From NCBI GenBank assembly GCA_900553705.1, contig USEK01000008.1, positions 1-23,420 of the forward strand: a DNA stretch of 23,420 nucleotides, written 5' to 3'. Both the position numbers and the translations under genes were made by a program. Shown here piece after piece: positions 7,763-15,953 of this stretch. Position 1 is the first letter of the stretch. Every line of letters starts with the position of its first letter. The stretch is from an uncultured Collinsella sp. GTDB lineage: Bacteria > Actinomycetota > Coriobacteriia > Coriobacteriales > Coriobacteriaceae. Below the pieces are notes generated by a model. That model had not been told where the DNA came from and did no database searches. It saw only the letters and a program-made list of their open reading frames with translations.

Positions 7763-7832
7763 TTGGGACGGGGCTTTTTTAGCTGGTTCGAATGGTCGCA
7801 CCAATCATACCAGTCAAAAAAGCCCGTCCCAA
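7763..7832 (-). terminator. Long imperfect hairpin after the nucleoside hydrolase gene
   Basis: Arms at 7763-7786 and 7810-7832 pair over about 21 bp with one bulge and a 2-base mismatch; the outer arm is TTGGGACGGG and the inner part a run of six A-T pairs. The loop is 23 bases. It starts 10 bases beyond the hydrolase stop and fits a terminator, though the U tract after the stem is weak. It may instead be a palindromic repeat. Confidence 0.55.
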
Positions 7833-7841
7833 AAAGACAAC

Positions 7842-8816
7842 TTAGCCCAGGACGCGGGCCATGCGCGCCTTGAACTCGGACAGGAAGCGCGGGGCGTCGA
7901 CGGTCAGCGCCACGAGTGCGCTCTTGTCCGGATCGGACAGGCGGCGCTCATCGCAGATGGTGCGACCGCGGTACTCGCCCAGCAGATCAACACGCAGGTT
8001 GCAGCCGAGCGCGCCCACGAGCGTGGGATCAATCGCCACGGCGACGGCCAACGGGTCGTGCAGCGCGCAGCCGCCCAGATAGGGTGCGTTCATCTCGTAC
8101 GAACCGATGTAGTGCTCGACCATGCTCGCAAACGCGCAACCGGCCATGGTGCCCGAGCCCGTCCAACCGGCAATGTCGCGACGCGTGAGCACCACGCGAT
8201 GCGTCACATCCAGACCCACCATAGTGAGCTTGCGGCCCGAGCGCAGCACCGCGTCGGCTGCCTCGGGGTCGCTCGCCATATTGGCCTCGGCGCCCGCGCT
8301 CACGTTACCGGGCACGGTAAGGGCGCCGCCCATCACAACCACGCGGCCGATGGACATCATCGCCGCCGCATCGCGCTCCAGGGCGAGCGCCAGGTTGGAG
8401 AGCGGGCCAGTCGCTACGTAGACCAGATCGGGACCATAGGTGCGCGCGGCATCGATCAGATAATCGACCGCAGCGTTGCCGTCGGCCGAGGTCGCCCCCA
8501 CCGGCTCGTAGGGCGACGCGGGCACGCTCGCGCCGCCGATGCCGTTCTTGCCGTGAATGAGCGCGGTGGACGCCGGCGGCGTATAGGGCTCAGTCGCCTG
8601 CAGAGGACGGTCGGCACCCAGGTACACCGGAACCTCGGGGCGACCCAGCAGATCGAGCACCGCCAGGCAGTTGTGCGCCGATTGCTCGACGCGCACGTTG
8701 CCAAAGCACGTGGTGATGCCCACGAGCTCCACCTCGGGGCTCGCGATGGCATAGGCCAGCGCCATCGCATCGTCCACACCCATATCCAGATCAAGGATCA
8801 GCTTCTTGATTGCCAT
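7842..8816 (-). CDS. Inosine-uridine-type ribonucleoside hydrolase
   Basis: This 324-residue enzyme would hydrolyse ribonucleosides to free base and ribose. The Ca2+-binding motif LDLDMGVDDAMAL (D11, D15, D16) lies at the N-terminus; most relatives have a Pro where M12 sits. The NVSAGAEANMASDPEAA block and the HDPLAVAVA motif (H253, D254) complete the active site. GGAG lies 7 bases before ATG 8816. It follows the ribokinase gene by 30 bases on the same strand, so the two probably form an operon in which released ribose is phosphorylated. Substrate preference (purine or pyrimidine) cannot be assigned from sequence alone. Confidence 0.93.
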   Translation of the reverse strand: MAIKKLILDLDMGVDDAMALAYAIASPEVELVGITTCFGNVRVEQSAHNCLAVLDLLGRPEVPVYLGADRPLQATEPYTPPASTALIHGKNGIGGASVPASPYEPVGATSADGNAAVDYLIDAARTYGPDLVYVATGPLSNLALALERDAAAMMSIGRVVVMGGALTVPGNVSAGAEANMASDPEAADAVLRSGRKLTMVGLDVTHRVVLTRRDIAGWTGSGTMAGCAFASMVEHYIGSYEMNAPYLGGCALHDPLAVAVAIDPTLVGALGCNLRVDLLGEYRGRTICDERRLSDPDKSALVALTVDAPRFLSEFKARMARVLG

Positions 8817-8846
8817 TGTTCTACTCCGCTTCTCCGTCTTTATCGT

Positions 8847-9809
8847 TTAACCAAACCAATGTTCAACTTCGGCGCGCGTGGGAATCGATTGCTGAGCGCC
8901 CAGGCGCGACACCGTCACTGCCGAGGCGCGAGCGCCCGCGGCCATGCACTCAAAGAGCGGCAAGCCCTCTAGGCGAGCCGCCACCAACGCGCCGATAAAC
9001 GTATCGCCGGCGGCCGTGGTATCGACTACCGCACTCGAAAGTGCCGGCATGCGCAGCAGCTCACCGCCATCGCCGAGCGTAACCGAGCCGGCACCGCCCA
9101 GCGTGATGACCGCGGCGCCGGCGCCCTTGTCGAGCAGCGCATTGAGCGCGGCGACGCAACTCACATCATCCGTGGGCAGAATGCCCGTCAGCACCTGGCA
9201 CTCGGTCTCGTTGGGACAGACCAGGTCGACCGCAGGCCAGACCTCCGCAGGCAGCTCGCAGGCGGGCGCTGGATTAAAGACCGTATAGAACCCCAGCTCG
9301 TGAGCGCAAACAAGCGCCTCGGCCGTCGCCGCAAGGTCACATTCGCCCTGGGCGATAAAGACGCTTCCGGCAGCCGGGGCAATCTCGCTGGCGTCGCCGT
9401 CGAGCTCATGGGCCACCAGACGCCTCAACGCGCAGGCAACGTCCGCGCCCGCAAGCGCATGGTTGGCGCCCGGTGACAGTATGATGCGGTTGTCGCTCTC
9501 GCAGCGAATGATGGTCGCCGTTCCCGTCTCCACGTCATCGCGATGCACTACAAAGTCACAGTCCACGCCGGCGTCTTGGAGCCCCGCCACGAGCGACGCG
9601 CCGAACGCGTCGCGACCGACCGCGCCGATCATGTGCGTGCACGCGCCCATACGCGCGGCAGCTACGGCCTGATTGGCGCCCTTGCCTCCGGCGTTGGTGA
9701 TAAACCCGCTGCCGCCGACGGTCTCGCCCGCACGCGGTATGCGCTCGCACGCCACCGAAAGGTCCATGTTCATGCTGCCGAACACCGCAACGATGCCGCG
9801 ATCTGCCAT
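8847..9809 (-). CDS. rbsK: Ribokinase (PfkB family)
   Basis: This 320-residue sugar kinase phosphorylates ribose to ribose 5-phosphate with ATP. It has the N-terminal GSMNMDL motif, the PfkB signature GGKGANQAVAAARMG and the C-terminal DTTAAGDTFIGALVA, where the Asp of GDTF is the catalytic base and the preceding glycines form the anion hole. The start at 9809 is set by a near-perfect AGGAGGT 5 bases upstream; the frame runs on to 9863 without a ribosome-binding site. It is first in a two-gene operon with the nucleoside hydrolase, which makes ribose from nucleosides its likely source; no ribose transporter is visible here. A deoxyribose or other pentose substrate cannot be excluded. Confidence 0.94.
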   Translation of the reverse strand: MADRGIVAVFGSMNMDLSVACERIPRAGETVGGSGFITNAGGKGANQAVAAARMGACTHMIGAVGRDAFGASLVAGLQDAGVDCDFVVHRDDVETGTATIIRCESDNRIILSPGANHALAGADVACALRRLVAHELDGDASEIAPAAGSVFIAQGECDLAATAEALVCAHELGFYTVFNPAPACELPAEVWPAVDLVCPNETECQVLTGILPTDDVSCVAALNALLDKGAGAAVITLGGAGSVTLGDGGELLRMPALSSAVVDTTAAGDTFIGALVAARLEGLPLFECMAAGARASAVTVSRLGAQQSIPTRAEVEHWFG

Positions 9810-9951
9810 GGAAACCTCCTCATCTGCGGGCCTTATGCCCACCGTCGGCCGTCGATCGTGCACTCTCGCACCCCCTATAACTTTAGTTCACTTTGATGTG
9901 GACGCGCGCTTGAGCTTGCGCCAGCAGCAAGCATTCACAGGAGCAGGCAGC

Positions 9952-9957
9952 TACAAT
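9952..9957 (+). promoter_or_regulatory. Candidate -10 element of the acyltransferase gene
   Basis: TACAAT lies 39 bases before the ATG at 9997 in the divergent gap between ribokinase and acyltransferase. No convincing -35 is seen 16-18 bases upstream. Confidence 0.3.
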
Positions 9958-9996
9958 GAAGGCGTGATGATTATTCTCGTCATTGGATGATGTTTT

Positions 9997-12213
9997 ATGG
10001 AACAACTCTCGCAATCGGGCTCGCGCGGTCGACGCCGCACGGGCAACGAGCCGGCGCCGCACGAACGCGTGAAGGGCGAACGCCGTGCCGACGAACCGCG
10101 ACGCACCGCGAGCCCCCATCGCGCTTCTGCCAACAACGCGGGCCGCGCCAACACTCCCGCCGCGGGGCAGACGCCCGCTCGCCCCAAGTCCCGCTACATC
10201 CCTGCACTCGACGGCCTGCGTACGCTCGCCGTCGTCGCGGTGGTGCTCTATCACCTTAACCTCACGTGGGCTCAGGGCGGCCTGCTCGGCGTCACGATCT
10301 TCTTTGTGCTTTCGGGCTATCTGATCACGCGCTTGCTGCTCAACGAAGTCGCTAAGACCGGCCGCATCGACCTCAAGAGCTTCTGGATCCGCCGCATCCG
10401 TCGCCTGGTCCCCGCCGTGGTGACCGTCGTGGTGGTGACCTGTGCGCTGTGCACCGTCTTCAACCACGTGATGCTCACCAAGATGCGCCCCGACATCCTG
10501 CCGTCGCTGTTGTTCTTCAACAACTGGTGGCAGATTGCCCAAAACGTCTCGTACTTCAATGCTCTGGGCGACCCCTCGCCGCTCACGCACTTTTGGTCGC
10601 TTGCCATCGAGGAACAGTTCTACCTGATTTGGCCGCCACTGCTGTTTGCCATGGTATCCATGCATGTGAGCAAGCCCAACACGCGCCGCGTGGTTCTGGG
10701 CCTTGCCGCGGTATCTGCCCTAGCCATGATGGTGCTTTACAACCCTGCCGCCGACCCCAGCCGCGTGTACTACGGCACCGACACCCGCGTGTTCTCGCTG
10801 CTGCTGGGTGCCTGGATGGCCTTTATCCCCGATCGCGACCTGGCGCCGGTGCGTCTCGCTCGTCGTTTGGGGCTCAATCGCCTAGCTGGCGCCGCCAAGC
10901 ACGGCAAGAACGCCGAGGGCAAGCCTGGCGAGAAGGCCGACGAAGCAGCCGAGACCGCCCCGGCACAGCCGAGCGCCCTCGTGCGCTTTTGGTCCTCGCC
11001 CGCATCCATCGATGTGTTGGGCGTCGTGGGTCTGGTTGGCCTTGCCGCCATGGTCGCGCTCACCAACGGCTACACCGCCTTCCAGTATCGCGGAGGCACA
11101 CTGCTGTGCTCGATCCTCACGCTCATGGTCATCGCGGCCTGCGTGCAGCCCCAGGGAATGGTTGCCCGCGCGCTGTCCGCCGAGCCGCTCGTGTGGATTG
11201 GCAAGCGCTCGTACAGCATCTACCTGTGGCACTATCCGCTGCTGTTGCTCATGAACCCGGTCGCCAACATCAACGATACGCCCTGGTGGCAGTACATTTT
11301 GCAGGTGCTGCTGGTGGTCGCCGTAGCCGAGTGCTCCTATCGCTTTATCGAAACGCCGTTTAGGAAGGGCGCCTTCGGCCGCACCGTCGCCGAGTTCCGC
11401 GATGGCACCACAAAGCCCGCTAACTGGGCACGCGCGCACGTCCCTGCCTGCGCAACCTGCGCTGTCGTGTTGGTCGTTGCACTGGGCGGCCTGATCTTTG
11501 TGCCCGAGACGTCTGCGCTGAGCGGTGAGGGCGCCGAAGTTCTGAACAAGGAAGCCAAAAACACCGCGCCCACCGACCAGCAGGCGGCCGACGACACCGA
11601 CAAGGACAACGACGGCTTCCCCGATGGCTCCTACGACCTGTTGATGATCGGTGACTCCGTGTCGCTGCGTGCCGTTGATTCCTTTGATGGCGTGTTCCCA
11701 CACAGCCATATCGATGCCGAAAAGGGCCGCCAGTTTGATGCGGGCCGCGCGACATTTGAGGGCTATCTCCAGCAGAACCTTGCCGGCAAGATCGTGGTCT
11801 TTGCGCTGGGCACCAACGGCTTGGTAACCGACGACCAGATCGACGCCATCATGGCCGATGCAGGAGATAAGCGTATTGTGGTGTTTGTGAACACGCGCAG
11901 CCCGCAGCCGTGGGTTGGCTCTACCAACCAGGCCATCGCCAACGCCGCTACGCGCTACAAGAACGTGCGCGTTATCGATTGGTACGGATACAGTGCCAAC
12001 CGCAACGACCTGTTCGATGGCGATGGCACGCACCTATCGACCACTGGCGTGACTGAGTACCTCAACTTGATCCACGATGCCGTCAAGAAGGACCTGCCCG
12101 TACACCCCGAGGATCACGTCAACGATCCGCAGCCGGCAGCCGTCAAGTCTGCCACCGACGCACTCGTCAATGCGCTCGCTCTCAAGCCACACAAGCTGGG
12201 CACCGACAAGTAA
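9997..12213 (+). CDS. OatA-like O-acyltransferase (acyltransferase-3 plus SGNH domain)
   Basis: This 738-residue envelope enzyme is built like peptidoglycan O-acetyltransferase OatA. Residues 1-66 are a basic, disordered cytoplasmic tail. The acyltransferase-3 membrane domain (about 67-455) has H86 in the VVLYH motif, IFFVLSGYLITRLLL, HFWSLAIEEQFYLIWP and SYSIYLWHYPLLLL, with a Lys/Ala-rich insert near 290-330. A last helix at 485-503 leads to an extracellular SGNH domain (about 546-700) with S554 (IGDSVSL), N607 (GTNG) and D676/H679 (DGDGTHLS). A linker segment, DKDNDGFPDG (535-544), resembles a calcium-binding loop. It would move acetyl groups across the membrane onto a glycan. Peptidoglycan is the usual acceptor, but another polymer is possible. 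The ribosome-binding site is weak. Confidence 0.9.
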   Translation: MEQLSQSGSRGRRRTGNEPAPHERVKGERRADEPRRTASPHRASANNAGRANTPAAGQTPARPKSRYIPALDGLRTLAVVAVVLYHLNLTWAQGGLLGVTIFFVLSGYLITRLLLNEVAKTGRIDLKSFWIRRIRRLVPAVVTVVVVTCALCTVFNHVMLTKMRPDILPSLLFFNNWWQIAQNVSYFNALGDPSPLTHFWSLAIEEQFYLIWPPLLFAMVSMHVSKPNTRRVVLGLAAVSALAMMVLYNPAADPSRVYYGTDTRVFSLLLGAWMAFIPDRDLAPVRLARRLGLNRLAGAAKHGKNAEGKPGEKADEAAETAPAQPSALVRFWSSPASIDVLGVVGLVGLAAMVALTNGYTAFQYRGGTLLCSILTLMVIAACVQPQGMVARALSAEPLVWIGKRSYSIYLWHYPLLLLMNPVANINDTPWWQYILQVLLVVAVAECSYRFIETPFRKGAFGRTVAEFRDGTTKPANWARAHVPACATCAVVLVVALGGLIFVPETSALSGEGAEVLNKEAKNTAPTDQQAADDTDKDNDGFPDGSYDLLMIGDSVSLRAVDSFDGVFPHSHIDAEKGRQFDAGRATFEGYLQQNLAGKIVVFALGTNGLVTDDQIDAIMADAGDKRIVVFVNTRSPQPWVGSTNQAIANAATRYKNVRVIDWYGYSANRNDLFDGDGTHLSTTGVTEYLNLIHDAVKKDLPVHPEDHVNDPQPAAVKSATDALVNALALKPHKLGTDK

Positions 12214-12236
12214 CCTGCAGCGTAAACTTCCCACAT

Positions 12237-12274
12237 CCGGAGGGGGTGTCTGCTACGGCAGACACCCCCTCCGG
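12237..12274 (+). terminator. Strong hairpin terminator after the acyltransferase gene
   Basis: A perfect 17-bp stem (12237-12253 with 12258-12274; left arm begins CCGGAGGGGGTGTCTGC) is closed by a C(TACG)G loop, one of the very stable UNCG tetraloops. It lies 23 bases after the stop. No T run follows. Confidence 0.7.
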
Positions 12275-12416
12275 CAGTTAGGGACACTCCTGGCGCAGCC
12301 AATGAAGACCTCTACGGATGAATTCCAAGCCGCTCCGCCGTTCCAGACATCGTTTCCGCGCCTCGCGCCTGCCCCAAACAATCAAAACAAGCCCTTTTCG
12401 CCGCAACCTCAAAGGT

Positions 12417-12648
12417 CTGTGGACAAAAAAGGCAAATATGAGTAGTGTTACCATTTTAGTAACAGGCAAAACCACCCAAAATGACGTCTGAGCGTCTCCT
12501 ACAACCCCTAAAGCAGCCAACCTGACTGGTTTAAGGCGTATTGGAACCAATTTTAATGAACATACTATAGTTTATGTTCATTATCTTCTTGGATGTAAAT
12601 GCTATTCACTTAGCAACAGTACTCATATTTGGCATTTTTTGCCCACTG
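12417..12648. repeat. 232-bp AT-rich element with inverted terminal repeats
   Basis: The left end (12417-12451) and the right end (12613-12648) are about 36-bp imperfect inverted repeats sharing CAAATATGAGTA and a run of six As. Inside lie a small hairpin (TGTTAC/GTAACA, 12446-12464) and a palindrome (12555-12582) with perfect 10-bp arms AATGAACATA/TATGTTCATT. Size, base composition and ends resemble a MITE, but no clear target-site duplication or transposase was seen. Confidence 0.6.
12555..12582. promoter_or_regulatory. 28-bp operator-like palindrome with a central TATAGT
   Basis: AATGAACATA (12555-12564) and TATGTTCATT (12573-12582) are perfect 10-bp inverted arms around an 8-base spacer. 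A -10-like TATAGT is at 12566-12571 on the plus strand. No gene starts downstream on either strand, so its role is unknown. Confidence 0.45.
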
Positions 12649-12675
12649 CCATATAGCTAACACCCTACAGCAGGC

Positions 12676-12712
12676 AAAAAAACAGGTCGCAGCCCATGGC
12701 GGCGGCCTGTTT
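12676..12712 (-). terminator. Intrinsic terminator of the NRAMP-family gene
   Basis: On the minus strand the arms AAACAGGCCGC (12712-12702) and GCGACCTGTTT (12690-12680) pair with one internal mismatch, followed by a T run (seven Ts across 12682-12676). It begins 18 bases beyond the stop of the transporter gene. Confidence 0.8.
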
Positions 12713-12729
12713 GGAGTCCAAAAGAGGCG

Positions 12730-13992
12730 CTAAGCGCTGTAACCCATCGCCTGCAGAACAAACATGACGACCGTGAGCACCGTAATCACACCGATAGTCG
12801 CCCAAGTGAGCACGTTCCACACGCGGCCGTTGCGGTTAGTGCCCATAATGTGACGGTCAGCGGCGATAACCACCTGGAACACCAGAACCACGGGCAGTAG
12901 CACGCCATTGATGACCTGCGAGGTCATCATAATCTGGAACAGATCGACGCCGGGCATAAGCACCAGCACGGCAGAGATACCGATGATGGCCGTAATGACG
13001 CCGCGATAGACCGGGGCCTCGTCCCAGCTGCGGTCAGCACCGCGCTCCCAGCCAAATGCCTCGCAGATAGCGCTCGACGTAACGCCCGGCAGCACGCAGG
13101 CGGCCAAGAAGCTCGCCGCGACCAGGCCCGAGGCAAACAGTACCGTGGACCACTGACCCGCAATAGGCTCCAGCGCGCGGGCAGCATCGGCAGCATCGCT
13201 TATCTGAATACCCGCCGGGAACAACACCGTACCGGTCGTGATGATAATAAAGCCGGCAATGACATCGGCGGCAAGCGAGCCGCTCACGGTATCGATGCGC
13301 TGCAGCACGATATCGTCCTCGCCCGCGTTCTTATCGACCACGTTGTTCTGCGCCAAGAAGATCATCCACGGTGCGATGGTGGTACCGATTGTTGCGACCA
13401 CGAGCGACACGTAGCTGGGATCGTTCTGAATATTGGGGACGACCAAGTCGACCGCGACCTCGCCCCAGTTGGGGCCGGCCATAAACGCGGCGACGATGTA
13501 GGTCACGAACACGCAGCTTACCAGCAGCAAAATCTTCTCGATGCGCTGAAAACTGCCCGACATGGTAAGCATCCACACCAGCAGCGCCACGAGCGGCACC
13601 GAGATGCTCGCCGGAACGCCAAACAGAGCAAGGCCACTCGCGATACCCGCGAACTCCGAGATGGTCACCGCCGTGTTGGCAATCAACAGCGCCGCCATGG
13701 CCAGCACGCTCCTGCGCACGCCAAAGCGCTCACGGATGAGCGAGGCCAGGCCCTTACCCGTGACGCATCCGCAGCGCGCCGCGGTCTCCTGCGTCACGAT
13801 AAGCAGCACAGTCATGACGGGAAGCATCCAGAGCATCTTGTAGCCATAGCTGGCGCCCGCGCTGGAATACGTTGCAATGCCGCCGGCGTCATTGCCCGAA
13901 AGCGCCGCCAGCAGACCGGGACCCATAGCGCCAAAGATGGCCGCGATGGTCAACTTTTGCTTGGTGCCCGACTTTTGCTTGGTATTTTGCAC
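12730..13992 (-). CDS. NRAMP-family divalent cation transporter with altered binding-site motifs
   Basis: This roughly 420-residue, 11-helix transporter belongs to the SLC11/NRAMP family. The first helix reads MGPGLLAALSGNDAGG, where classical Mn2+/Fe2+ members have DPGN; here the motif is DAGG (about 35-38). Helix 6 reads GTTIAPWMIFLAQNN, with APW (207-209) in place of MPH, so the methionine that selects transition metals is missing. As I recall, NRAMP-related magnesium transporters, described from Eggerthella lenta, show this kind of change. The GTG start at 13992 has TAGGTGG 4 bases upstream, overlapping the TAG of the MgtE-like gene; the frame continues to 14055 but inside that gene. The two genes form an operon, which supports a Mg2+ role. 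Mn2+ or another metal remains possible. Confidence 0.88.
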   Translation of the reverse strand: MQNTKQKSGTKQKLTIAAIFGAMGPGLLAALSGNDAGGIATYSSAGASYGYKMLWMLPVMTVLLIVTQETAARCGCVTGKGLASLIRERFGVRRSVLAMAALLIANTAVTISEFAGIASGLALFGVPASISVPLVALLVWMLTMSGSFQRIEKILLLVSCVFVTYIVAAFMAGPNWGEVAVDLVVPNIQNDPSYVSLVVATIGTTIAPWMIFLAQNNVVDKNAGEDDIVLQRIDTVSGSLAADVIAGFIIITTGTVLFPAGIQISDAADAARALEPIAGQWSTVLFASGLVAASFLAACVLPGVTSSAICEAFGWERGADRSWDEAPVYRGVITAIIGISAVLVLMPGVDLFQIMMTSQVINGVLLPVVLVFQVVIAADRHIMGTNRNGRVWNVLTWATIGVITVLTVVMFVLQAMGYSA

Positions 13993-14000
13993 GCGACCAC

Positions 14001-15845
14001 CTAACCCATGACCGACATGGTGAGCAGCACCGCAGCGGCGCAGTACGCTACGCACGAGATCATGACGGCAATAACGTTCATGGCGGTGCCCGACGTGTTG
14101 AGGTCATGCTCGTCGCGCCAGAACAGCACCATCAGGTAAATCACGGCGCTCATGTTGCCAACCAGGCAAATGATGGCAGCGATATTAAAGCACCCGGTAA
14201 AGAGTTGCTCCTCAAACATGGGCGCATCGGGGAACGCAGCGGTGCGCACCAGCTGGGCGCACAGGTAGGTCACGAGTGACAGAATCAGGCCCATGCCCGT
14301 GCTCTGGAAGAAGAACCCCAGATACGGCTTGGGCTCGTCGTCGTGACCGTCATACTCCAAGAAGTAGTTCTTGACGAACGACACCATGCGCGAGGCAGCA
14401 AGCAGCACGAGCGGCATGGCGCACATGGGGAACACCACCAGATGCGCGGAGCCGAGCGCCGTCCCCAGCACCGTTGCCATGATGCACGAGGCAATGCCCC
14501 ACACGACAACCCAGTACTGGCGATGCACAAACCAGCTGAGCACGTTCGTCGAGTCGTCCGACGCGCTATCGCCCGAGCCGACACCGGCGATCTGCAGGTC
14601 CTCCTGATGCTCCTCGGCGATAACGTCCATGGCGTCGTCGAAGGTCACGATGCCCAGGATATGACGGTTCTCGTCGCAGACAGGGATGGCAACCAGGTCG
14701 TACTTGGTCATCTCGTCCGTCACGTCTTCCTGGTCCTCGTCGGGCGACACGTAGACCAGGTCGCGATAGGCGAGCTGGCCCAGCGTGGCATCGCGGTCGG
14801 CCACGATCAACGTGCGCAGCGAGAGCACGCCGGTGAGCATGCCGCTCGGATCCTCGGTATAGACGTAATAGACACTCTCGAAGTCCTCATCGAGTTTGCG
14901 AATCGCCTCGATGGCATCGCCGACCGTCGCCGTGGCGGGCAGCGAGACAAACTCCGAGGTCATGATGCGGCCGGCGGTGTTGTCCTCATAGCCCAGCAGG
15001 TTACGAATCGCCTTCTCCTCCTTGACGCCCATCAGGCGCAGGAGCTTCTCGGCCTTCTCGTAATCGAGCTCGTCGATCAGGTCGGCGGCGTCGTCCGGGT
15101 CCATCATGGCCAGCATCGACGATGCGTCCGTGTCGGACAGGCCCTCGAGCATCTCGGTCATAAGCTCGTCGTCATCGAACTCCGAGATGGCCTCGGCGGC
15201 CTGGGCAGTATCGAGCTGTGCAAACACCTGCGCACGCAGGCGCGGGTCGAGCTGCTCGATAATGTCGGCGATGTCGGCAGGGTGCAGCTCGCCGAGCGTC
15301 TTATGCGACACCGAGAGTTGAATGTTCTTGGTCGAGCGATCGAGCAGGTCCATGTAGGACCAAGCGATGATGTCCTCACTGAGCGGCTTGCCCAGGTGCT
15401 TCATAAAGCCTTCGACGATATGCTCGAGTGCGGGGCTGATCGCGCGTAGCAGACCGCGGGCGCCCACTTCGGCGCCCAGCAGGCGCAGCTGATTTTCGCC
15501 CGACATGGAAAACTTGATGTCGTTTACGCGCACGACTTTCATGCCCTGCGTGTCGACAATCTGCTTGTTGAGCACGTCGCGGGCAAGCAAGAGTTCGGTC
15601 GGCTGCAGGTACGAAAAACGGATTTCGGTGGCCGACGTCTTAAGGTGTACACCCGTCTCGTCGATACGGTCGACCCATTTGCGCCAGCTGATCATAAACG
15701 GCGTCTTGCCGGGACCGCGGAACGCGAGCGACGTCACGTGCGGAAAAACTTCGCCGGTAGCAATACCAAAATCGTTCACCACGCCGAGCTTTTCTCCATC
15801 GACGTCCAAGACCGGCAATTTGAGCATCTCACTCAGATAATTCAA
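14001..15845 (-). CDS. MgtE-like protein: PRC-barrel, MgtE N-domain, CBS pair, divergent membrane domain
   Basis: This 614-residue protein has PRC-barrel-like segments (about 1-80 and 82-150), an MgtE N-terminal superhelix (about 180-285, with LHPADIADIIEQLDP and DNTAGRIMTSEF), a CBS pair (about 290-410) and five hydrophobic helices (about 440-614). The cytosolic part matches MgtE, where it senses Mg2+. The membrane part does not: I find no GGNAGTQ-like pore motif, and its helices do not align with the MgtE channel by eye. It may be a sensor/regulatory subunit of the NRAMP protein encoded 8 bases downstream, or a different transporter. TTG 15845 is the chosen start because GGGGAG lies 5 bases upstream; ATG 15827 lacks a site. 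A long structured leader precedes it. Confidence 0.85.
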   Translation of the reverse strand: MNYLSEMLKLPVLDVDGEKLGVVNDFGIATGEVFPHVTSLAFRGPGKTPFMISWRKWVDRIDETGVHLKTSATEIRFSYLQPTELLLARDVLNKQIVDTQGMKVVRVNDIKFSMSGENQLRLLGAEVGARGLLRAISPALEHIVEGFMKHLGKPLSEDIIAWSYMDLLDRSTKNIQLSVSHKTLGELHPADIADIIEQLDPRLRAQVFAQLDTAQAAEAISEFDDDELMTEMLEGLSDTDASSMLAMMDPDDAADLIDELDYEKAEKLLRLMGVKEEKAIRNLLGYEDNTAGRIMTSEFVSLPATATVGDAIEAIRKLDEDFESVYYVYTEDPSGMLTGVLSLRTLIVADRDATLGQLAYRDLVYVSPDEDQEDVTDEMTKYDLVAIPVCDENRHILGIVTFDDAMDVIAEEHQEDLQIAGVGSGDSASDDSTNVLSWFVHRQYWVVVWGIASCIMATVLGTALGSAHLVVFPMCAMPLVLLAASRMVSFVKNYFLEYDGHDDEPKPYLGFFFQSTGMGLILSLVTYLCAQLVRTAAFPDAPMFEEQLFTGCFNIAAIICLVGNMSAVIYLMVLFWRDEHDLNTSGTAMNVIAVMISCVAYCAAAVLLTMSVMG

Positions 15846-15953
15846 TGGTGCTCCCCATCATTATCCCTTCGAACTGCGGCCATGCCGGCACGCCGTCCGT
15901 GGACTTTTAGATATGTATACGCATGCGCGGGCGGCACGCCGCTCGACGCTTAC

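Larger units (their letters stand above)
12275..12675. other. Non-coding convergent gap with an AT-rich palindromic island
   Basis: No convincing gene was found. The part at 12275-12416 has GC content like its neighbours and is open in several frames, but the translations (for example Arg/Leu-rich on the minus strand) look like chance. The part at 12417-12648 is much more AT-rich and is bounded by inverted repeats, described separately. Confidence 0.6.

Noticed and set aside
10882..12033. 383-codon minus-strand frame inside the acyltransferase gene
   Set aside because: It mirrors the codon bias of the real plus-strand gene and shows no motif.
12278..12550. 90-codon minus-strand frame in the convergent gap
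   Set aside because: It crosses the border of the AT-rich element, is Arg/Leu-rich and has no convincing ribosome-binding site. It could be called a hypothetical protein by software, but I see no support.
13993..14055. Extended N-terminus of the NRAMP protein
   Set aside because: It lies inside the MgtE-like gene, and a GTG with a good ribosome-binding site follows that gene's stop.
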